DNA of 20,342 nt from JAKVJE01 sp047722305. GTDB lineage: Bacteria > Actinomycetota > Actinomycetes > Actinomycetales > Microbacteriaceae. The stretch lies in NCBI GenBank assembly GCA_047722305.1, contig JBDNYM010000043.1, forward strand, positions 1-20,342, given 5' to 3'. A model generated the notes under the pieces. The model saw only the letters and a list, made by a program, of their open reading frames with translations. It did not search any database and had not been told where the DNA came from. Below are positions 12,917 through 18,889 of the stretch, one piece after another (the stretch's first letter is position 1; every line of letters starts with the position of its first letter). A program made the translations under genes and the position numbers.

Positions 12917-13131
12917 GCACCGACCCCGCCGCCGCGCACACCGAGGCGGCGCGAGCGCTGCTCACCGCCGCCGACGAGCTGGAGGGGATGCGCCGCGCCA
13001 TGGAGGACTCGGCGCCCGCCCTGATGCTCGCGGGCGGGTCCGCCTACGTCACCGGACGCTACAGCGCACTGTCCGACGCCATCGAGCTGCTGCGCGATCA
13101 CGCCCGCCGATCCGAGGCGAACGCCGGCTGA
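12913..13131 (+). CDS. 72-residue hypothetical protein coupled to the RibD-C gene
   Basis: A short acidic/Ala-rich protein with predicted helices (AHTEAARALLTAADELEGMRRAMED and YSALSDAIELLRDHARR) separated by a Gly-containing turn. There is no membrane segment, cysteine or recognisable domain. Its ATG overlaps the RibD-C stop as ATGA, so it is translationally coupled, and GC and codon use match a real gene. It may be a partner of the reductase, but nothing identifies a function. Confidence 0.65.
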   Translation: MSTDPAAAHTEAARALLTAADELEGMRRAMEDSAPALMLAGGSAYVTGRYSALSDAIELLRDHARRSEANAG

Positions 13132-13147
13132 GTCCAGCTCAGCCGGC
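13123..13147. terminator. 10-bp hairpin between convergent genes
   Basis: GCCGGCTGAG (13123-13132) pairs perfectly with CTCAGCCGGC (13138-13147) around a TCCAG loop. It includes the stop codon of the 72-residue ORF and fills the gap to the convergent dehydrogenase gene. There is no T-tract on either strand, so it is a candidate actinobacterial bidirectional terminator without a U-tail. Confidence 0.6.
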
Positions 13148-13155
13148 CAGTCCGC

Positions 13156-16100
13156 TCAGTCGCCGGCCTGGGTCTTGTGCCCCTGCCCGGCGGCCGCGTG
13201 GGGCGCCTGCACGGTCTCGGCCGGCGAGGCCGTCCCCGTGCCCGGGTGCCGGGTGCCGCCGGCAGGACGACGATCGCTGCCGCCGCCGACCACCACGCCG
13301 CGGGTGAGCCGCTCCAGGGCGACCAGCACGGACTCGTACGGCTCGCCGGAGTCGTGCTCCATGCCGATCTCGCAGGTGCGGTTGCCCGACAGGAACACGT
13401 CGGCGCCGACCGCCTTCACCTCCGCGACCTCCTCCTGGGTGGCGGACTCGGTGAGTTCGGGATGCAGGAACATCCGGTCGCCGGCCGACGCGCAGCAGGT
13501 GTCGGTGATGGGGACCACCACGTCCTCGGCCACCTCGTCGGCGAGCGCCTTGAGGTCGTCGCTGATGCCCAGCGTGTTCATCGAGCAGGTCGGGTGCACC
13601 ACGGCCACCGCTTCTTTGGCGTGCTCGGGCAGCTTCGGCACCACATAGCGCAGCGCCCAGGTGGTGGCGTCCATGATCTGCAGCGCCGAATGCATCTGCT
13701 TGTGCTCGTCGTCGAGATGCTCCACGACCTCCTGGGCGATGCCGAGGGTGCAGCTGGCGGCGTCGCAGACGATCGGCAGACGTCCGCCGTCGCTCCAGCG
13801 GTAGAGGTCTTCGGTGACGCGCGCGGCCATCAGCTCGTTGCCGGACTGCAGGCCCTTCGACTGCCAGATGGTGGCGCAGCAGTCGTTGGCGATGTCGTCC
13901 GGGATCCACAGCCGGTAGCCGACGCGCTGGGCGAGGGCCACCACGGCGTGCGTGGTGGGCACCGAGCCCTTGGGCGCCTGGCGGGACTCGCCGAACATCC
14001 GGTTGACGCAGGCGGCGAAGTAGACGGCGTCCGCGTTCTCACGCGTGGTGGCCGGCACCTTGGGCGCGGCCTTCGGCATCGAGTCGAGCCAGCCGGGCAT
14101 GACATCCTTCGGGATGACCGAGCGGATGACGTTGGTGACCCCACGCAGGCCCGCGTTGCCGAGCACCGGTTTGAACACGCCCGCCGTGCCCACCAAGGTG
14201 CGGGCCAGCGGCACGATCTTGCCCCAGTTCTTCGCGGTGGACAGGCCGATGCCGTGCGCCGACTTCGAGAACGAGTCGCGGCGCACCCGCTTCATGGCGT
14301 GGCCGGTGTCGATGTCCACCGGGCACGCGATGGCGCACGACGAGTCTCCGGCGCACATGTTGACCGCCGCATACTCGTACTCCTCGACCAGCTTCTCCTT
14401 GAGATCGCCCTTCCAGCCCTGGCGGGCCAGCTCGCGCTGCAGGGCGATGCGCTGCCGCGGCGTGGTCGTCACATGCCGGGAGGGGCATACGGGCTCGCAG
14501 AAGCCGCACTCGATGCACGGATCGAGGTCGGGGGCGACCTTCGGCATCGACTTCAGGTTCTTGTAGGTGACGTCGGGGTCGGTGTTGAGGAACACGCCCG
14601 GGCCGAGGATGCCGTCCGGGTCGAGCATCCGCTTGACACGCCACATCAGGTCGACGGCCTTCTCCCCCCACTCGCGCACCACATAGGGGGCGATATTGCG
14701 GCCGGTGCCGTGCTCGCCCTTCAACGACCCGTGGTACTTGTCGGCGATCAGCGCGACGAGGTCCTCCATGAACGCCCGGTACGTCTTCACGTTCTCGGGG
14801 TCGGTGGAGTCGAGGTACAGGTAGAAGTGCATGTTGCCGGCCGAGGCGTGGCCGTTGACCGCGCCCGCGAAGCCGTGCTTGACCAGCAGCTCCTCCAAGT
14901 CTTCGCAGGCGTCGGCCAGATCCGTCGGCGGCACGCAGACATCCTCGGTGATCAGCGCCGTGCCCATCGGGCGGGCGGCGCCGACCGTCGCCAGCAGCCC
15001 GGAGCGGGCCTTCCAGTACGCGGCCGACTCCGCGGCATCGTGGGTGAACTCGCCCGACACCTTCACGTCATCGACGACCGCGTGGGCCTTGCGCTCGAAG
15101 TCGTCCAGCTCCGTCTCATCGTCGGCGCGCACCTCGGTGAGCACCGCCGCGTCGGCGGCGTCGGCGGGGAGGTTCGCCATCCACTCGGGCACGCCCTTCA
15201 CCCCGGCGACGGAGTGGATGGAGGCGGCATCCAGCAGCTCCACGGCCTGGGCGCCGGCCTCGTTGAGGCCCGGCACCGCCGCCGCGGCGGTGCGGAGCGT
15301 CGGGAAGCGGAAGAACGCGGTGGTGTGCTTGCGGCCGAACGGCACCGTGTTCCACACGATGTCGGCGATGAACCCCAGCGTGCCCTCCGAGCCCACGATC
15401 AGCCGGGCGAGGATCTGCGAAGGGCGCTCCTCGTCGAGGAAGGCGTCGAGGTGGTAGCCGGAGGTGTTCTTGATCGAGAACTTGCGCCGCAGCAGGGCGG
15501 TCAGCTCGTCATCCAGGCCGATGGTCGACTTGACCGCCAGCAGATCGCGATACAGGGCCGGCTCGGCGCGCTGCAGCTTGGCGTCGGCCTCCGGGTCGGC
15601 GGTGTCGACCACCGTGCCCGAGGCCAGCACGATCACCACCGAGTCGACCGTGTGGTAGGCATTGAACTTCACGCCGCAGGTCATCCCGGAGGCATTGTTG
15701 GCGAGCACGCCGCCCACCGTGGCCGCGCCGGACGACGCCGGATCGGGCCCCAGCTTGCGCCCGTAGCGGCTCAGCAGCAGGTTCACCCGCGCAGTGATCG
15801 CACCCGGGGACGTGCGCACCCGCTTGCCGCCATCGAGCACCTCGACCCGGCGGAAGAACTCGCGCACGTCGACCAGGATGTCGTCCGACTGCGACTGGCC
15901 GTTCAGGCTCGTCCCGGCCGCACGGAACGTCAGGCCGTGGCCCGACTGGTGCGCCCAGCGCAGCAGCGCGCCCACTTCGTCCACGTCGCGAGGACGCACC
16001 ACGGCCTTCGGGATGAGTCGGTACGGGCTGGCATCGGTCGCCACCCGGATGATGTCGAGCGGACTGTCGAGGATGCGGTCGGCGGGAATGATCTGCTTCA

Positions 16101-16212
16101 GCTGCCGGACCGTCTCGCTGGAGTCGGCCTCCAGGACCTCGTCACCGACCCGGTCCGCCATCGGCGTGGTGGTCTCCCGGTCGAACGCCCGCTTCACATC
16201 GATTGCCGCCAT
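13156..16212 (-). CDS. FAD- and Fe-S-dependent 2-hydroxyacid dehydrogenase (YdiJ / D-2-hydroxyglutarate or D-lactate type)
   Basis: A 1018-residue flavoprotein, equal in length to E. coli YdiJ. Residues about 45-280 are the FAD-binding PCMH domain (PKAVVRPRDVDEVGALLRWA, GTSLNGQS, SSGAATVGGVLANNASGM). About 280-530 is the FAD-oxidase C-terminal domain with NGHASAGNMHFYLYLD and LKGEHGTGRNIAP. A ferredoxin-like 4Fe-4S pair follows: C566, C569, C572, C576 (CIECGFCEPVCP), and C620, C626, C630 (CAGDSSCAIACPVD). Cys-rich (CCG-type) motifs come last, including NDCCATIW, HPTCSMNT and DTCCASAGDR. It oxidises a D-2-hydroxyacid to the 2-oxoacid, passing electrons via Fe-S clusters to a quinone or other acceptor. 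The last 40 or so residues are a low-complexity tail. The start is supported by GAGGG 6 nt upstream. The exact substrate (D-2-hydroxyglutarate or D-lactate) is not readable. Confidence 0.93.
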   Translation of the reverse strand: MAAIDVKRAFDRETTTPMADRVGDEVLEADSSETVRQLKQIIPADRILDSPLDIIRVATDASPYRLIPKAVVRPRDVDEVGALLRWAHQSGHGLTFRAAGTSLNGQSQSDDILVDVREFFRRVEVLDGGKRVRTSPGAITARVNLLLSRYGRKLGPDPASSGAATVGGVLANNASGMTCGVKFNAYHTVDSVVIVLASGTVVDTADPEADAKLQRAEPALYRDLLAVKSTIGLDDELTALLRRKFSIKNTSGYHLDAFLDEERPSQILARLIVGSEGTLGFIADIVWNTVPFGRKHTTAFFRFPTLRTAAAAVPGLNEAGAQAVELLDAASIHSVAGVKGVPEWMANLPADAADAAVLTEVRADDETELDDFERKAHAVVDDVKVSGEFTHDAAESAAYWKARSGLLATVGAARPMGTALITEDVCVPPTDLADACEDLEELLVKHGFAGAVNGHASAGNMHFYLYLDSTDPENVKTYRAFMEDLVALIADKYHGSLKGEHGTGRNIAPYVVREWGEKAVDLMWRVKRMLDPDGILGPGVFLNTDPDVTYKNLKSMPKVAPDLDPCIECGFCEPVCPSRHVTTTPRQRIALQRELARQGWKGDLKEKLVEEYEYAAVNMCAGDSSCAIACPVDIDTGHAMKRVRRDSFSKSAHGIGLSTAKNWGKIVPLARTLVGTAGVFKPVLGNAGLRGVTNVIRSVIPKDVMPGWLDSMPKAAPKVPATTRENADAVYFAACVNRMFGESRQAPKGSVPTTHAVVALAQRVGYRLWIPDDIANDCCATIWQSKGLQSGNELMAARVTEDLYRWSDGGRLPIVCDAASCTLGIAQEVVEHLDDEHKQMHSALQIMDATTWALRYVVPKLPEHAKEAVAVVHPTCSMNTLGISDDLKALADEVAEDVVVPITDTCCASAGDRMFLHPELTESATQEEVAEVKAVGADVFLSGNRTCEIGMEHDSGEPYESVLVALERLTRGVVVGGGSDRRPAGGTRHPGTGTASPAETVQAPHAAAGQGHKTQAGD

Positions 16213-16291
16213 CGAGTTCCCTCTTTATATCCGACCAGGCGCGCGCCACCCACCTCGAGCACACACCCCTGGTCCTCGTGCTGTCCAAGCA

Positions 16292-16297
16292 AGTGTA
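16292..16297 (-). promoter_or_regulatory. Possible -10 for the dehydrogenase gene
   Basis: TACACT on the minus strand fits TANNNT. It would give a leader of about 70 nt with the GAGGG ribosome site. It faces away from TAGACT at 16341, so the 234-bp intergenic region holds two divergent promoters about 45 bp apart. Confidence 0.4.
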
Positions 16298-16340
16298 GGC
16301 GCGCGCCGACGATTCAGAGCGCAACCCCGGCGAACCTGTG

Positions 16341-16435
16341 TAGACTCGGTTTCCAGTGGCCATAGCGGCCATGCGGCGGGGAGTTCCCGTCGACCTCCCC
16401 CGGCGCCCCAGACTGGCGCCCCATCCGAAACGGAT
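16341..16435 (+). promoter_or_regulatory. -10 and structured leader of the DEAD-box helicase gene
   Basis: TAGACT (16341-16346) is a good TANNNT -10. The leader of about 95 nt to the ATG at 16447 contains successive small inverted repeats: TGGCC/GGCCA (16357-16361, 16367-16371), CGGG/CCCG (16377-16380, 16386-16389), GGCGCC/GGCGCC (16402-16407, 16415-16420) and ATCCG-AAA-CGGAT (16423-16435). The last ends 11 nt before the start codon, and no Shine-Dalgarno is visible. Such a leader could be a target for the helicase itself, but short hairpins are also common by chance at this GC. Confidence 0.4.
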
Positions 16436-16446
16436 CTGATACCTCT

Positions 16447-18300
16447 ATGCCTACTTCCGTGTCTGGCACCACCGTGCCCGAAACCGCCGTGTCTGCGTCT
16501 GCTGCGCCCGAAACCACCGCGGCGCCTGGCGCCGGCGTCACCTTCGCCGAACTCGGCGTCCCCGCCCCCATCGTCAAGGTGCTCGCCGCCGACGGCAAGG
16601 CCACCGCTTTCCCCATCCAGGCCGACTCGCTGCCCGACACGCTCGCCGGGCGCGACGTCCTCGGCCGCGGCCGCACCGGCTCCGGCAAGACGCTCGCCTT
16701 CGCCATCCCCATGGTCGCCCGGCTGGGTGCCGACCGCGTCGAGGGCGAGCACCACCCCGGCCGCCCCGTCGGCCTCGTGCTGGCCCCCACCCGCGAACTC
16801 GCCACCCAGATCGCCGACGTCATCTCGCCGCTCGCCGGCGCCTACGGCCTCAAGGTCACCACCGTCTACGGCGGCGTCAAGCAGCACCGGCAGGAGCTCG
16901 CCTTCCGGCGCGGCGCCGACATCGTCGTGGCCTGCCCCGGACGTCTCGAAGACCTCATGGGACAGGGGATCGTCGACCTGTCGCTCGTCGACGTCACCGT
17001 CATCGACGAGGCCGACTACATGGCCGACCTCGGCTTCCTGCCCGGCGTGACCCGCATCCTCGACGCCACCCCGTCCGACGGCCAGCGGCTGCTGTTCTCG
17101 GCCACCCTCGACCGCGGCGTCGACAAGCTGGTGCGCCGCTTCCTGCACAACCCCGTCACCCACGCGATCAGCGACCCCACCGAGACCGTCAGCACCATGA
17201 CGCACACGCTGCTGCAGGTGCCGAGCCCAGCCGAGAAGAAGCGCGTCGTCGCCCGTCTCGCCGGCGGCGTCGGACGCCGCATCCTCTTCACCCGCACCAA
17301 GTACGGCGCCCAGCGGCTCGCCAAGCAGCTCACCGACCAGGGCATCCCGTCGGTCGATCTGCAGGGCAACCTGTCGCAGAACGCCCGCGACCGCAACCTC
17401 GCCGCGTTCGAGAACGGACGCGCCAACGTGCTCGTCGCCACCGACGTGGCCGCCCGCGGGGTGGACGTCAGCGGCGTCGCCATGGTCGTGCACGTCGACC
17501 CGCCGGCCGACGAGAAGGCCTACCTGCACCGCTCCGGCCGCACCGCGCGCGCCGGCGCCGACGGCCAGGCCGTCACCGTCGCCCTGCCCGAGGAGGTGCG
17601 CGACATGAAGCACATCTTCGCGGTGTCCGACATCGACGCCGCCCCGCAGCACGTCACCGGCGACTCCCAGCTGGTGGCCGACCTCGAAGGCGAACGCGCC
17701 CCCCGCGTCGACCCGCCGAAGAACTCCGCCCCCGCAGCCGGCCACGACCGGCCGCGGCGCAATGGGTCCCGGAACGACCGCGACCGCGCTCCCCGCGGCG
17801 AGCGCCGCAGCAATGACCGGTACGGCGACGAACGGCGCAGCGACCACCGCAGCAACAGCAACGACCGCTACAGCGACCACCGCAGCAGCGACCGGCACGG
17901 CAACAGCCGCGGCAGCGGCGACCGGTACAGCCACAGCGACCACCGCAGCAACGACCGTTTCAGCAGCGACCGCCGCTCCGACGATCGGCGTGGCAGCAGC
18001 CGGTACGGGGATGACCGCCGTTCCCGCCATGACGACGGCGCCCAGTACAGCGATCGGCGCCACGATCGTTCCGAGCACGCGTACTACGGACACCGCGACA
18101 GCAGTGACGGCGAGCGCCGGGGCGACCAGCGCGGCGGGTTCCACCGCGGCCAGCAGCACTCCAGCCGGTCGTACGGCGGGCAGTCCCGCAATGGGCAGGC
18201 GCGCAACGGGCAGTCGCGCGGCGGCCAGTCGCGCAACGGCCAGTCGTACAACGCCGGTCGTCGCTCGTCGGGCCACGCCCGTCCGCAGCACTCCCGCTGA
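16447..18300 (+). CDS. DEAD-box RNA helicase with long Arg/Ser/Asp-rich repeat tail
   Basis: A 617-residue ATP-dependent RNA helicase. After an N-terminal low-complexity stretch (1-30), the core shows the Q motif FPIQAD (55-60), motif I GRTGSGKT (K81), PTREL, CPGR, motif II DEAD (187-190), motif III SAT (218-220), VLVATDVAARGVDV, and motif VI HRSGRTARAG (361-370). The core ends near 400. Residues about 430-617 are a disordered tail: first repeated SDHRS/SNDRYS units rich in Arg, Ser, Asp and His, then five tandem GQSRN-type pentapeptides (578-602). Such basic, Gly/Arg/Ser-rich tails in bacterial DEAD-box proteins bind RNA non-specifically and can drive condensation. Likely roles are cold growth, ribosome assembly or mRNA turnover. 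The gene is monocistronic, divergent from the dehydrogenase. Confidence 0.94.
   Translation: MPTSVSGTTVPETAVSASAAPETTAAPGAGVTFAELGVPAPIVKVLAADGKATAFPIQADSLPDTLAGRDVLGRGRTGSGKTLAFAIPMVARLGADRVEGEHHPGRPVGLVLAPTRELATQIADVISPLAGAYGLKVTTVYGGVKQHRQELAFRRGADIVVACPGRLEDLMGQGIVDLSLVDVTVIDEADYMADLGFLPGVTRILDATPSDGQRLLFSATLDRGVDKLVRRFLHNPVTHAISDPTETVSTMTHTLLQVPSPAEKKRVVARLAGGVGRRILFTRTKYGAQRLAKQLTDQGIPSVDLQGNLSQNARDRNLAAFENGRANVLVATDVAARGVDVSGVAMVVHVDPPADEKAYLHRSGRTARAGADGQAVTVALPEEVRDMKHIFAVSDIDAAPQHVTGDSQLVADLEGERAPRVDPPKNSAPAAGHDRPRRNGSRNDRDRAPRGERRSNDRYGDERRSDHRSNSNDRYSDHRSSDRHGNSRGSGDRYSHSDHRSNDRFSSDRRSDDRRGSSRYGDDRRSRHDDGAQYSDRRHDRSEHAYYGHRDSSDGERRGDQRGGFHRGQQHSSRSYGGQSRNGQARNGQSRGGQSRNGQSYNAGRRSSGHARPQHSR
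17839..17950. repeat. Three identical 16-nt repeats in the helicase tail
   Basis: AGCGACCACCGCAGCA occurs identically at 17839-17854, 17872-17887 and 17935-17950, all in the same frame encoding SDHRS. Intervening sequence is related but degenerate. Confidence 0.8.
18178..18252. repeat. Five 15-bp tandem repeats encoding GQSRN
   Basis: Five contiguous in-frame 15-nt units (18178, 18193, 18208, 18223 and 18238) encode GQSRN, GQARN, GQSRG, GQSRN and GQSYN near the helicase C-terminus. Unit length is a multiple of three, so copy-number change would lengthen or shorten the tail without frameshift. Confidence 0.85.
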
Positions 18301-18318
18301 TCCGGGGACCGGCCGCCT

Positions 18319-18831
18319 CTAGCTGCGCGCCGCCTCGAAGTCGAGCAGCCACCGCTTGACTTCGGGGCGGCCGCCGTATTCGCCGAGATCGCCGCTGGCG
18401 CGCACCACCCGGTGGCAGGGGATGATCAGCGGCACCGGGTTGCGCGCGCACGCCGTCCCGACGGCGCGGGCGGCCCGAGGGTGCCCGGTCATCTCGGCGA
18501 CCTCGCCGTAGCTGGCGCGCTGCCCGTAGGGGATGGACGCGATCGCATCCAGCGCGTCGCGGTGGAACCCGGAGCCGGCCAGGCGCAGGTCGAGCGGCAC
18601 GTCGAAGTCGGTGCGGTCACCGGCGAAGAACTGCTCCAGCTGGTCGGCCGCCGCGTCCGCCCCGGAGGCGCGCCGCACGTCCTGCCCGAGTCGGTCGCCG
18701 ATCTCGGCCGCGATCTCGTCGGCATGCTGCTCGGCGAACAGGATGCGCACCACGCCGGCATCGCCAGCGATCACGTGCAGGGTGCCGATGGGGGTGTCCA
18801 CGGGGCGCAGGGCGAGGGTGTCGTTCGTCAT
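18319..18831 (-). CDS. ogt: Methylated-DNA--protein-cysteine methyltransferase
   Basis: A 170-residue suicide DNA-repair protein that moves the alkyl group from O6-alkylguanine (and O4-alkylthymine) to its own cysteine. The active site is C139 in IIPCHRVV. The helix-turn-helix and Arg-finger segment (SYGEVAEMTGHPRAARAVGTA) and the GEYGGRPEVKRWLLDFE C-terminus are all in place. It is the Ogt-length form, without an Ada N-terminal domain. CAGAAT lies 6 nt before the ATG and there is no Shine-Dalgarno, suggesting a leaderless mRNA and a promoter separate from the helicase gene 58 bp upstream. It is convergent with the DEAD-box gene (18-bp gap). Confidence 0.95.
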   Translation of the reverse strand: MTNDTLALRPVDTPIGTLHVIAGDAGVVRILFAEQHADEIAAEIGDRLGQDVRRASGADAAADQLEQFFAGDRTDFDVPLDLRLAGSGFHRDALDAIASIPYGQRASYGEVAEMTGHPRAARAVGTACARNPVPLIIPCHRVVRASGDLGEYGGRPEVKRWLLDFEAARS

Positions 18832-18837
18832 GCCCTG

Positions 18838-18843
18838 ATTCTG
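18838..18843 (-). promoter_or_regulatory. -10 box for leaderless ogt
   Basis: CAGAAT (minus strand) with a 6-nt gap to the ogt ATG at 18831. The hexamer is identical to the one before the FolP2-like gene. Confidence 0.5.
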
Positions 18844-18889
18844 TCATCGCGCGCGACCGGCGGCTGGTTCTCCACAGCAGACGCCCGGC

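Noticed and set aside
13177..16365. Open frame of 1062 codons on the plus strand
   Set aside because: It lies entirely opposite the FAD/Fe-S dehydrogenase, whose motifs and Cys clusters are unmistakable. The plus-strand product is a His/Arg/Gly-rich low-complexity string typical of antisense frames at high GC.
16225..18291. Open frame of 688 codons on the minus strand
   Set aside because: It is antisense to the DEAD-box helicase. The Val/Ala-rich start simply reflects the helicase tail repeats read backwards.
18301..18318. CCGG-GGA-CCGG as a terminator between the DEAD-box and ogt genes
   Set aside because: The stem is only 4 bp with no T-tail, so it is too weak to support from sequence alone.
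17762..18322. Thr/Ala-rich repetitive frame on the plus strand
   Set aside because: It is a shifted frame of the helicase repeat tail. Its apparent repeats come from the same DNA repeats.
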